A stretch of 64,000 nt of DNA. Origin: Microstegium vimineum. Taxonomy: Eukaryota > Streptophyta > Magnoliopsida > Poales > Poaceae. Location of the stretch: assembly GCA_022036555.1 (NCBI GenBank), contig CM039137.1, forward strand, positions 1,958,947-2,022,946, in the 5' to 3' direction. Each line of letters opens with the position of its first letter. Within the stretch, counting starts at the first letter, position 1. The notes below the pieces were generated by a model. The model worked only from the letters and a program-made list of their open reading frames with translations, had not been told where the DNA came from and did no database searches. Below, in pieces: positions 34,590-44,765 of the stretch. A program made the position numbers and the translations under genes.

Positions 34590-35049
34590 TAAACCGAGTG
34601 TAAATTGTAAATTGATTGTTTGAGCCACTAAACGAATTCAAATGAAAAAGTTGTAAACTACAAAGTTTCGTAACTTTTAAAGATCTACAACTTTTATTTA
34701 GGAAGTTTTTCTATCCGAGCTCGTTTACAAAAAATTGAATTTTAAATTTGATAAATTCGAACGTAGTTTTCGATGACAAGATGATTTCAAATGAAAAAGT
34801 TATCAACTACAAAGTTTCATAATTTTTTGAGATCTACAATTTTCATTTTGGTCGTTTTTCCATCCGAGGTCGTTTGAAAAACTAAAGAAAACGGGGAGTA
34901 TTTGTACTGGCGGATTTCTATAGAAATCCTATTTTTTATAGGCGATTTCTTAAGAAAAATATAATTTATACAATCGTCTCTAAAAATCAAGTATTTCTAA
35001 AGGTGGATTTCTTAAGAAAATCGCCTATAGAAATCGATTTCTAGTAGTG
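34590..35049. mobile_element. CACTA-type (En/Spm) transposon terminus nested in the MULE
   Basis: The segment ends GATTTCTAGTAGTG at 35049, the complement of CACTACTAGAAATC, the canonical CACTA end. Inward there are repeated subterminal units (TCAAATGAAAAAGTT / AACTACAAAGTTTC twice, and GGCGATTTCTTAAGAAA variants three times). No opposite end was found, so this is probably a truncated copy. Confidence 0.6.
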
Positions 35050-35117
35050 GTTCGGAACCATTTAATTTCTAGTGACGCACGATAAATGAAACAGCCTATA
35101 TAAATTATTGCACACCG

Positions 35118-35146
35118 CCACTGTTGAGTTTTTTTTTATACTAGTG
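35118..35146. mobile_element. Second possible CACTA end
   Basis: On the minus strand the sequence begins CACTAGTATAAAAAAAAACT at 35146 and continues CAACAGTGGCGG, resembling other grass CACTA termini. No partner end was identified. Confidence 0.35.
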
Positions 35147-36046
35147 TTTGTACGCAGCCCCGGCATGGCCCTGGCGTAGCCTTGCAGCCACCCCACGGGG
35201 CCTCGATGCTGCCCGCAGCCATTCTACACAGCCCATGCGGCCCACCCATCCCGGTGCTGCCCCGGCTGGGCCGTCGCAGGCACCCAGAGCTGCCCGGTCG
35301 AGGCCGCCGCGGCTACCCCCAGCTTCCCAGCAAGCTCGGCCCCAGCAGGCGCAAGCCTCTGAGCGTCGAGTAGCAAAATTTTGGAGCACCGGCTTCAAGT
35401 GCAAAAAAAATCACCAAAAGACAAGAACATGCATGTTGTTCACATGCCAAGATTTTTTTTTTTGCCAAGAATAATAAGGTGGAAAATTTGAAGGGGCAAA
35501 AATGTATTTTCACAATGAAACTTAACACCGTTGGTGTCTCAACACACGGTAGTGTCAATTTAGGAAGAAAATTTTCAAGAATGTACAAATAGAGAAGAAT
35601 TGAAGTTTGAGCACTAAATTGGGAAGAACAAGTTTTTCTAGTGTCAAATAAGGAATTATCTCATCCGCTTATCACTAGCTATCACAAGATAGGCATGTAG
35701 GAGACCTACGCTACGCAAGCTGTTTTTTTCGCAAGGTACAAGGAGAAGTATGACATCTTGAATTGGTGGTACTTGCACTTTGTTTTTAGTTTGAAAAACT
35801 TTATTCATGTATGGAGGGACTAAAAAAATGCGGAGAATCCAGTGCGACGTCCTCGCCGGCCTCTCCAAAAGCACCGGTCCCGGTTAAAACGAGAGGTCTC
35901 GCTGTGTGTTGTGTTGGTGTAAAAAATGCTAGGCAAAGCTGCACGCCATGCCTCCGTGGCCAACGCGTTCAAGGCATGCAGGTACTATCCGGAGCGGCCT
36001 GCTGGTACGGCCGTCACAGTCGCCAATCACGTTGAAACCCCGTCTA

Positions 36047-36181
36047 CGTGCAAAAGGTTAACCTTTATATGCACCTTCGAATCTCTTTAGTTTAAATATT
36101 TGTACTAATTCTTAAATAGTAGTACAAATATTTGAACTAAAGAGGTTCGGTGGTGCACCTAAAGGTCACTTGTTTGCACGC
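36047..36181. repeat. Long hairpin, about 61-bp arms with a 12-base loop
   Basis: The left arm 36047-36107 and right arm 36120-36181 are inverted copies with few mismatches. The inner 18 bp (TTTAAATATTTGTACTA side) are almost perfect, and the outer parts share CGTGCAAA, ACCTTTA and TGCACC. Probably a small foldback MITE; it could yield double-stranded RNA if transcribed. Confidence 0.75.
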
Positions 36182-36182
36182 C

Positions 36183-36820
36183 TAATTCTATTGAACGGTG
36201 GATTTTGAGATTGATACCCTCACCTGCATGCTATATTCCTTGAATCCTCATGTGCGTGACTGTGCGGTATTGGACGACGAAAGGATTCATGGCTACTAAG
36301 AGCGTTTTCATAGGATGTTTTTCTCCATGAAGTGGTAACGAGCTATCAATACACCTTTTTAAATTACTTGGAGAGATGTTTTTTTCGATCACCAATAACA
36401 CCCGGGCCTCAAAATCGGTAAATTTATGTTTTCTCCTTTCTCCTCTACTTCTTCGACACAATGTTGTTCCCTTGCACAACACTGCACTTTCTCCTTCCTC
36501 AGCCAAAGCCCCTACTGTAGATTTATTGAAAAATAAAAATAGTAATCAGGAACAAGTACAACTAAAACGAGGATAAAGAAAAAAGAAAAAAAAAACAGCA
36601 AGCAGCCCCTATCTTCCTAACAACTTGCGGATCTTGGACAGCACAAAGGACGAGCCCATAAACATGTTGAATCCATGTCGGAGGAGCTTGAATCCATCAA
36701 CCTCCCCTATTCTTTTACTTGAGTGTCCAACATGAAGGAGGCACTGCCAGGACGTCAAGTGCGGCAGGCATAGGGCGACGGAACGTCCACCGGCATCGGG
36801 GAAAACAAAATGATAATGCG
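36183..36820. other. Intergenic, no gene recognised
   Basis: No coding potential above background and no terminal repeats that I could pair. Confidence 0.4.
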
Positions 36821-36830
36821 AAAAAAAAAT
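36821..36830 (-). terminator. Pol III terminator of tRNA-Ser
   Basis: One base after the tRNA 3' end, the minus strand carries nine consecutive T residues, the standard RNA polymerase III stop signal. Confidence 0.85.
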
Positions 36831-36912
36831 CGTCGACAGCAGGATTCGAACCTGCGCAGGCAAAGCCCAACAGATTTCGAGTCTGTCTCCTTAACCACTC
36901 GGACATATCGAC
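36831..36912 (-). tRNA. tRNA-Ser (anticodon CGA)
   Basis: On the minus strand, 82 nt fold as a class II tRNA. The acceptor stem is GTCGATA with TGTCGAC and discriminator G; the D-arm contains CCGAGTGGTTAAGG (A box TGTCCGAGTGG); the anticodon stem ACAGA/TCTGT holds the loop CTCGAAA, giving anticodon CGA (reads UCG). A long variable arm (TGGGCTTTGCCTGC) is typical of serine tRNA, and the T-arm is GCAGGTTCGAATCCTGC (B box). No intron. All elements are present, so it is probably functional. Confidence 0.93.
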
Positions 36913-37732
36913 TAATTGTAATATGTGGGAGGATCATATATTTTATAAGTGCGTTATGAGTTCTCGCTTCAACATTTAAACCATCAAGCGCACTGCAATG
37001 TACTTACTTCATTTTAAATTATAAACCTTTGTTCATTCCTTAACGTACACCAGCTTCATGGAAACCACACGTGCATTCCATATCTATACTCATCAGGAAA
37101 AATAATTTCTCGTGTAGATGAAACCACACCATCTTCAAAAGGTTTATATAGAAAACTACTAGAGAGGGAGACAAATTGTAGTTGCTACTTATGTTATGAA
37201 CTTGCTAAAATTATTAGTTTTACAAGTAAATTATATGTACAAAATTTCTGGCGTGCTCTAATTTTATCAAACACATTTACACCTTCAACAAACAATAACC
37301 CCCATATTCTTCAAATCAGCTACAAACTGATGGGCATCGTGTATTGTTTCAATCAACTATACGTGACAAGCGCCACAAAACATGAAAACATTTTCATCTT
37401 GTTTGTAACCTTGACACCCCAAACATTATCCCAATATCAAACGAATCATGTTAGCCACTTGCCCACCTCTCCCGAATTTGCCCACTTCTCCCGAATTCGA
37501 TGAACTTACATCACAATTAAGTTTTGTGTCTAGGATATAATATTGAATTGAAATTAAAGGTCTTTTGCTAAGTTGATCTAGCTATGACTATTTTAGGAAG
37601 ACCGCATATTGTCTGTTCTTTTTAAACTCTTCTATTTATAATATAATAGTAAACAAATATTTTGTGTATTAAAGAATGAAAAACTCTCCAAGAAGTTCTG
37701 ACGAACTTTTCATCTCCGTCCAATGGATTTTT

Positions 37733-38530
37733 GTTTCATGCATGCATTGTTGGACAACTTTTGTGCCAATGCAGGAATTCTGCTGGTTCCATAATTTTTT
37801 GCAACAACGATAAAAGAGATGTGTACCGATCTCTGAAAGAAACAATTGAAGTTCGCGAGGTTGATGTTTCAAGGCCTGAATCTAAGTAACCTTGTACATT
37901 GAAATGAAATTTTTATGACCCACTTGCTTTCACTTTGAATTGCCTAAGTGCATGATGTGTTTTTGTGTTAACCGGAAATCATAAAAAATCAACCAACATG
38001 GCAAATGCCAGAAGGATACATTTGGTGAGCAACTCCAACGGTTTTGCAAATGGGCTTGGTATTCTTGTTTTTGCAAAAAAATCTAAAAATCTCCTATCCA
38101 GCAGTTTGATAAATGGGCTTGACATTTTTGTTAATTTGCAAACACCGGGTGATATTTGGCTTATATGCCAAACTGCGGTTCGCTTGACAATCTCCCCGCG
38201 CGCTACTCCCGCAGGATATTTCCCCCCTCGCGCATACAATTTAGAGTTTTGACAAGTGAATAATGAGAAACCGTTGGAGATTGACTCTTTTTACCTTTGT
38301 TATATTCATTTGCGACTTGACAAATTCCTAATTTTATCAAACAAAAAATACAAAATCGTTGGAGTTGCTCTTACAATTCGTAAGCATTAGTAGCTTGTAT
38401 TGACATTATACTACTACTAGCAGGTCTTCATATGGCCGAATAGACCGTGTTCAATCAAAGAAGGAAAAAGAGAAAAAAAAAACAGCTATGTCATATCTGA
38501 TCGTCGATCGGTCCTGCCTACTCTCCACCA
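37733..38530. repeat. Flanking part of the B3 segmental duplication, copy A side
   Basis: From ATGCATGCATTGTTGG through AGACCGTGTTCAA this matches 44310-44697 base for base with scattered differences, interrupted only by the MITE at 38027-38370. It is the region downstream of B3 copy A and shows that the duplication unit included intergenic DNA. Confidence 0.8.
38027..38370. mobile_element. MITE present in B3 copy A flank, absent from copy B
   Basis: Ends are GAGCAACTCCAACG and its exact complement CGTTGGAGTTGCTC. Copy B at the same place (about 44600) reads straight through, giving an empty site. So the insertion came after the A/B duplication, or was lost in B. About 344 bp, with tandem-like inner units (AAATGGGCTTG twice). 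Confidence 0.8.
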
Positions 38531-39553
38531 TCACGAATTCCGATGCATGGATTCATCAACTGTTGGGCTTGGGACTTGGGAGCCAGTAGCGCTAGCGTAG
38601 AGTAGGACGGGCGGTGGCACATGCGCAGGGGCACAGGAGTAGCAGCAATGGGGTTCGTCTTGCTTCTTGACGACGAGTATGTGCAAGAGGCTGTCGTCGC
38701 ACACGTCCTTGCCGAAGAGGTGGAACCGGCGCTGCACGAAGGCCCAGATCTCGACGTTGTCCCCCTCCTTGAAGCTGCACTTCCGGATGAAGGGGAGGTA
38801 CCCTTCCCCCTTGACGACCGTGCCTTTGCTGCTTTCCCACCGTGACATCAGCAGCTCCTTGGCGCCGGCGCTGAGGTCCACGAGCTTCACGCGCAGCCCG
38901 CCGTGCACCTCCCCCTTCCTCCTGGGTTTCTTCATCTTCTTGCCTGGCGGCAGCTGCTCCCCCTGACCCTCAGGTCCAGGTTGCTGCTGCGGCAGCTCTG
39001 ACGGTCCAGGCTGCTGCTGCTTCCTCGTCCGCTTCCTCGGCACCGGGGACGGGTCCTTGTCCTTGTCAATGTTGTTGTTGAGATTGGCGGCGACGATCTC
39101 CTGTGGGGTCAGGATCGGGACAAGGTGGCGCCCGACACCGTCGCGCGGGATGCGGAACCGGTTCTGGTGCGGTTCCAGGTCGGTCATCGTCACGCACTTG
39201 TCGTAGATGAAGTGCACGGGCAGGTCGGCGCGGAGCCCCAGCGCCACGAGCAAATGCCTGCGCAGGCACGGCGGCTCTGCTCTGCCAGCAGCGGGCGGCG
39301 GCCGTAGCTGCATGGGCGGGGCGCTACTGATGGGCGCGACGTCAAGGGCGATCCCCGCGTACGGAATCATCGCACCTGGCGCCGCCGATGACGACGCCGA
39401 CGCCGACGATGACGATGACGGCTTGGCGGCGGCGGCCTCGTCCTGCTCCTGCCGCGCCCGCATGTTGGCGCGCTGTTGGGTCTGGGACGCGGCGGCAGCG
39501 GCAGGGTCGTAAAGGACCATCTCGAGAGAGGGCTTGGAGTCGGCGAAACACAT
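38531..39553 (-). CDS. B3 DNA-binding domain protein, copy A
   Basis: Single-exon minus-strand frame of 340 residues, starting at ATG 39553-39551. This start is chosen because all three copies begin MC.A.SK..LEMVLYDP; the frame is open further upstream to 39877 but that part is not shared. Residues 1-90 are low-complexity (Ala, Ser, Pro). A B3-like fold begins at about 117 (DKCVTMTDLEPHQNRF, then PRDGVGRHLVPILTP). It is split by a basic/Gln/Pro linker of about 60 residues with two possible nuclear signals (PRKRTRKQQQ, GKKMKKPRRK) and resumes at about 218-297 (VKLVDLSAG, RKCSFKEGDNVEIWAF, FGKDVCDDSLLHILVV). It fits the monocot B3 proteins of the DUF313-like group, nuclear DNA-binding proteins of unknown target. 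Closest relative here: copy B. Confidence 0.8.
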   Translation of the reverse strand: MCFADSKPSLEMVLYDPAAAAASQTQQRANMRARQEQDEAAAAKPSSSSSASASSSAAPGAMIPYAGIALDVAPISSAPPMQLRPPPAAGRAEPPCLRRHLLVALGLRADLPVHFIYDKCVTMTDLEPHQNRFRIPRDGVGRHLVPILTPQEIVAANLNNNIDKDKDPSPVPRKRTRKQQQPGPSELPQQQPGPEGQGEQLPPGKKMKKPRRKGEVHGGLRVKLVDLSAGAKELLMSRWESSKGTVVKGEGYLPFIRKCSFKEGDNVEIWAFVQRRFHLFGKDVCDDSLLHILVVKKQDEPHCCYSCAPAHVPPPVLLYASATGSQVPSPTVDESMHRNS

Positions 39554-39794
39554 CTTCCGGTGCTTTGTTTCGCGGCGGAACGGAACCGAATGTGGAATGT
39601 GGAGTTGGGGATGGCGTCGCTGCCCCGCCGCCGCGAAATATATGGAGGTAAACTGGCCATCCTCACCAACACGGATCGGAGGCGGAGTCCTACTCGGCGC
39701 CGATCTCTGTCCGGGATTGGGAGTTACGCGCCGGCCGGTTCCAAACCGATCTCTGTCCGGGATTGCTGCCGTCACTCCGACTTCGACTCTCTCT

Positions 39795-40430
39795 CCACAC
39801 CTGGAGCCGCGGAAGATCCGCTGAGAGGAGAGGAAGCTTCGACCGGCTCCGTGAGCAGTGATGGGACCAGCTAGCACAGGCCATCGGGCGGATTTGGCCC
39901 CACCGGCTGTGAGAGCACGGACGTAGACGCGGGGTAGCCGATGGACGCCACCGTGCGAGGTCGCCGGAGCGCCGTGGCCGTCGAGGCGGGGGCACGAGGC
40001 AGCCGAGGCGCAGGTGCGCGGGGCCGCCGGGGTAGAACAAGCCTCCGTCTTGCGGGGGATTGGCGCAGCTGTGGAGGAAGAGAACTAGAGAAGGACGGGG
40101 CGCGACTGTGGAGCAGGAAAGGGCGCCGTCGGAGAGGAGCTGAGCGCGACGATTGAGATCTGAAGAGATGGGAAGATTTGGAGTACGAGCGGTTCCAGAC
40201 TTCCGTTGCGAGAAGTATGTTTGATTGTTTGTACGTGAGGATAAAGAAATTAGAGATAGGAGGAAAATAAAACAAAGAAACGAAATAGTAGAAAATGAAA
40301 ATAAAAAATCAAGTCTATTTTAGACATTTTATTACTTTCCTTATCTACCAAGAAAATTTGTTTTACCTACGAAAGAGCCACGGACAAAGCTATTTCTAAT
40401 AAAACTGAAGCTCTACCAAATGGATCCTCG
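39795..40430. other. Sequence upstream of B3 copy A that is missing from copy B
   Basis: Copy B runs directly from ACTCCGACTTCGACTC into ATTATTACACGGAGG (45938-45976), whereas copy A has about 640 bp between these words. The extra DNA is GC-rich in its first half and AT-rich in its second. I found no terminal repeats and cannot tell insertion in A from deletion in B. Confidence 0.55.
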
Positions 40431-40605
40431 TTCGATTATTACACGGAGGTAGCACCGACTTAAACTCCCCAACAAGTCATGTCTTCATGCAAACTAGTCA
40501 ACCACCAAGCGGGACTGGGAGGCGTGTGGACCTAGCGCTGGAGCTTCAAGTAATATTGAGATCACACGAATAGTATAGGAATCAGTTTATTTTCGTAAAA
40601 ATATA

Positions 40606-40863
40606 CTCCCACTATATTCTAATTAGATAACGTCTCAGACAAGCTTTAAGTCAAACATTAAAAATATAAAATCATCAATAACTTTCAAGTTATTGAGATT
40701 TCAAATATGAAGATTATATGAATAGATTTATCTTAATAAATATTTTCATAAAAATATATATATATCATCATTCCATAAATATTTTTTATAAAAATAAGAG
40801 ATCAAAGTTTTGTTTGAGAGCATATTCTGTCTAAAACATCGTCTAATTAAGATACGGAGGGAG
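40606..40863. mobile_element. Stowaway-type MITE, 258 bp
   Basis: CTCCCACTATATTCTAATTA at the left; complement of the right end CTCCCTCCGTATCTTAATTA; TA on both sides. Confidence 0.8.
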
Positions 40864-40865
40864 TA

Positions 40866-41387
40866 GGAAAAAAAAGGTTCTAGGTCCTAAAACGCGAGGC
40901 ACTGGATAGAGAGTATTAGAGTAGCTATTCATAAAAACCTAAATTGATGGTATTAAAAGTTTTTCTTAAAACTTTTCATTAGGAGAGGGGAAGAGGGGCA
41001 CGCCTTCTGTCCTGCAAATTGAACACGTCCTTGCACAAATGCCATGTTTGGATGGAGTTGCTTTGGGTGACTTGGGCGATACTAAGTACTTTCTTCCATC
41101 TCTTTTTAAACCAATGATTAAGTATAAAAATATAAATATTATAATACATAATTAATTTCGCTAGATAGATTAGTAAATCAATTTTAATTTTAATAAATTT
41201 ATTTAAAAATATAAATATTGCTAATTTTTTTTAATAAATCTACTAGTCAAACTTAAAAAAAAATTCAAAAATCTGACTGAAGCGTATAACATAGTGATAG
41301 AGAAAAAAAGGAATAGAGACTATGTTTGCTTATGAGATTTTAGCTTGCACAAAGTTTTCTGTGTAAGCTCATCCCTAACACAAAGTA
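40866..41387. other. Intergenic, possibly another degraded MITE
   Basis: 41081-41320 contains TACTTTCTTCCATCTC at one side and GGAATAGAGACTA at the other, weakly complementary; otherwise featureless and AT-rich. Confidence 0.35.
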
Positions 41388-41643
41388 CACTCTATCTATC
41401 CCATAAAGAGTTGCTATGAGATTCATGCTAGTCAATTTTTTTTTTCAAATTTAACTAGATTTATAAAGAATATTAGCAATTTGTATCTCTAAATAAGTTT
41501 ATCATGAACATATATTCAATGATCTATCTATCTAATGAGGTTAATTATGTACAAAAAGAAATATTAATACTTTTTATATTTGTATAAAATTGACAATATT
41601 TGACTTCCAACAAGTGAGAATGACACTTTTAAGGGACAAAGAA
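41388..41643. mobile_element. Degraded Stowaway-type MITE
   Basis: Begins after TA with CACTCTATCTATCCCATAAA and ends with the rough complement (AAGGGACAAAGAAAA). The interior TTTATAAAGAATATTAGCAA resembles Stowaway interiors. Confidence 0.5.
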
Positions 41644-41954
41644 AATTTATTAGCCTCAGGTCACATAGGCTTAAACACCACATAAAAGAGAACACATGGG
41701 ATAGTGATTTAACAATGTGTTAGTGTAACCTGCAGAAGCATATGTGATTTGATATAAAGGCTTAGGTGTGTGAGAAAAAAAGATGCTCTTGGTCCTATTT
41801 GTCGTTCTATATTTCTTAGGCAAACTAGCACCCTTTCTGCTACATCTTTGCTTTTGCGTTGGGACAATAATAGTTGTAGATGCTCAAAGTCTACATGGCA
41901 ACAACTTTTGCTCAAACAACTAGCCGATATTGATCTGCATTGGTGCTACTCTAA

Positions 41955-42681
41955 GGGTTTGGTTGGTTGGTAGACAAAGTGAGATGAGATGGAAGATTTT
42001 GGAGGTAAAATGATTCATTGTGTTTGGTTGAGGAGGACAAAATCATCCATGTAACATGTCTGGTTCGAGTACATTAAAAACTTGGATGAAACACTGACAT
42101 GTGGCGCCACATCTATCTGTTGTTTTGTTTTTTCTTCCTCTTTTTTATCCCTTTATCCCAACCTCCTAGACTCCACCATGCTGGCAAGTTGCACCCCACG
42201 CTTACGCCTCTGCCTCTTGGAAGCGAGGTCGGCCACACAAGAGCGACTGAGCGCCACTCCTCCTCTTACCCTCCTTCGTCGGCAACGTCGGTCGGGTGCT
42301 ACTCCTCCACCGATGAGCTTGTTCGTGTGAACTCCTCTCCCCCCTCCTCTGCCGACGAGCTTGGGTGTGGTCGCGCGGCCTTGCCCATGTTCCCCAGAGC
42401 ACCGCCTCGTCCACCGACCCTTCCATCTTGCATTCTTCCTCCACACCCACGCCTATCTAACCTATGCTCCTCTTCTTCCTCATGCTCCTCATGTGTACAT
42501 GTGAATCTCTCGTCTCACTTGTGATGAATGTGTTTGAGAGATTATTTTTGTGGCAAATTTAGCTTAAATCGGAGCTTATATTACCTACTAGAATTCATGT
42601 ATTTAGTTGATTCTGAACTAAATATCAAGCCAAGATAGGATATCCCACCTGACAATTCACTTACTGCAACTAAACACTACC
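41955..42681. mobile_element. Non-autonomous PIF/Harbinger-type element, 727 bp
   Basis: Left end GGGTTTGGTTGGTTGG and right end complement GGTAGTGTTTAGTTGC, flanked by TAA on both sides (41952-41954, 42682-42684). The interior (42180-42460) is GC/CT-rich with no convincing protein. The long frames over it on both strands are compositional. Confidence 0.65.
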
Positions 42682-42885
42682 TAAAGCGTTGGATGCCATG
42701 GTGGGGTGGTTGTCCATGGTAGACGGTGGGGGCTAGGGGTTGCCCATGGTAGTATGTCGATAAGATCTCTGGTGCTGCTGTTTGGTAACGTGTACAGTAA
42801 CGTAAATGTAATCAAAATTAGGTCATTTGGATTTGTGGTCGGTAACGTTTGCAGGTTTAATTTATTTTCGTTTGCGTTGCCTGTT

Positions 42886-44285
42886 TGAAAGGTCCTAGAT
42901 GGCTAGAGAGGGGGAGGGGTGAATAGCCTATTAAAAATTCTACAAACCACTAGAGCAAAGGGTTATAATAACACTAAGCGAAGCTTGTTGCTCTAGCTCT
43001 ACAAGGGATGCAAGCCACCTATCCATAGCAATTCTAGATGTTTGAGTATCTATCAATCAATAGCAGAACACTAAGATACTCAAACTAAGCTAGCAAGGAA
43101 AACTAAACAAGTAAGCTAGCTAAACAAACTACAAGCTACACAAGCTAGTATAAGAATGTAGATACAAGATAGGTTAGAATGGTTATACTGAAGCCTTGTG
43201 ATGAGAAGATACCAATGTGAAGAACCAATCACGATAAGAATACCAAGAGTGGCCGGGAGACAAGGTTGACACAAGATTTTCTCCCGAGATTCACTTGATT
43301 GCCACCAAGCTAGTCCCCGTTGTGTCGACCACTCACTTGGTGATTCGATGGCTAATAAGCAATCACAAGCCTAGCCCACTACACGGGCGCCACAAGAATC
43401 CACACAAGAGAGGGTAACTCAATGACACGAGCAATTCACTAGAGTTACTCTTTGGCTCTCCGCCGAGGTGGGTACAATCCCTCTCACAATTGCCGGAATC
43501 GACCACGAACAATCACCAACTCATGTCGACTCTCCTTCGCTACTCCAAGTCGTCTAGGTGTTGGCAGACACCAAGAATAACAAGAAAACCACAGCAAGAA
43601 CGAACACTAAGTGCCACTAAATGCAATCTCACAAGCAAATGCACTTAGTTGCACTCAAACTCTATTTGGATGAACAATGGATCAAAGAGTTGAGTGAGAG
43701 AGGTTTGAAATAGCTCACAAGTGTATGCAATGATCAAAGTGTGCAGAGGGTGAGCTAGAGCCGGCCAAACACCTTATATAGCCCCCAAGGAGCAACTAGC
43801 CGTTATCCCCAATTCTCAGTCTGCAGCTCGACCTCCGGACCAGACAGTCGAGACCGTCGGACCAATGAGCATGGTCCGACGCACCACAGTTCGCCACGTG
43901 TGACTGGAATTCAAAACTAGCCGTTGGCGCGCAATCACAACAACCGTCGGACTAGGCGAATTGGTCCGGAGCCCTTTGGTCCGAAGCCAAACCCTTGGGT
44001 CCGACGGAGTACAGTAAGGTCCAAAACCCCGGACTACTCGTCGGATTTGGTCCGACGCTTACCTCCGGACTATAGCCTCTAGTCCGACGCCTTTGCAGTT
44101 TCTGTTGACTGTTCAGACTAAGCAACCGTACCAATGCGAATTAGTCCGGATCCCTCGAAAAGCTTATGTCCGACGCTTTCAGTAAAGCGACCTAGAGCTG
44201 GGGTTGGTCCACCTCCATTGGTCCGGAGCCTTCCCTGCAACTGGTCCAACGCCTTTCTCTTAGTTAGATTTCACTTCTAACTTCG
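42886..44285. mobile_element. LTR fragment of a Sirevirus-like Copia element
   Basis: Starts TGAAAGGTCCTAGATGGCTA and follows the LTR at 55617-57445 through the AGCGAAGCTT, CACACAAGAATCCACACAAG and GTCTAGGTGTTGGCA regions, with clear divergence. The 43830-44250 part is full of GGTCCGA/TCCGGA words. The LTR's far end (AAGGTCTTTCA) is absent: the match fades about where the B3 duplication segment begins (44310). It is an older, truncated copy. Confidence 0.8.
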
Positions 44286-44309
44286 CCCTGCAACTGGGGA
44301 TGGGTTTTC

Positions 44310-44765
44310 CTCATGCATGCATTGTTGGCCAACTTTTGAGCCAATGCAGGAATTCTACTGGTCCTATAATTTTTTGCAACTACTAAAAGAGATACCTACC
44401 GATCTCTAAAAGAAACAATTGAAGTTCATGTGGTTGATGCTTCAAGGCCTCAATCTAACCGTTTACCGACCCTCCTCATTGAAATGAAATTTATGACCCA
44501 CTTGCTTTCGATTTGAATTTCCTAAGTACTTGCTGTGTTTTCGTGTTAACCGGAACTCATAAAAAACCAACCAACATGGCAATTGCCAAAATGATACATT
44601 TAGTTACAATTTCTGAACATAAGTAGCGCGTATTGACATTATACTATCACTAGCAGTTCTACATATGTTAGGCCTTCAAATAAACCGTGTTCAAAGAAGA
44701 AAAAATATCTAATCGTCGATCGGGTCCTACCTACTCTCCACCATCACGAACTACGAAGGATGGAC
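44310..44765. repeat. Flanking part of the B3 segmental duplication, copy B side
   Basis: Matches 37733-38530 in order, without the 344-bp MITE. Confidence 0.8.

Larger units (their letters stand above)
33918..35662. mobile_element. Mutator-like element (MULE), 1745 bp, long TIRs and 9-bp TSD
   Basis: The left TIR (33918 to about 34033) and right TIR (about 35546-35662) are inverted copies of about 115 bp, with blocks such as ATTCCTTATTTGACAC, TTCCCAATTTAG and GAAAATTTTCTT. Flanks are ATCCACTTA (33909-33917) and ATCCGCTTA (35663-35671), a 9-bp target duplication with one mismatch, as expected for Mutator. No MURA-type transposase is visible. The interior holds a GC-rich plus-strand patch (34100-34210), a CACTA-type terminus, and a second GC-rich patch (35147-35390), so it may be a Pack-MULE with nested insertions. 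Confidence 0.8.

Noticed and set aside
36715..36979. Short frames over the tRNA-Ser gene
   Set aside because: The same bases fold as a complete tRNA with a Pol III terminator.
39554..39877. Upstream extension of B3 copy A (108 more in-frame codons)
   Set aside because: Not conserved in copies B and C; the shared MC...LEMVLYDP start is a better choice.
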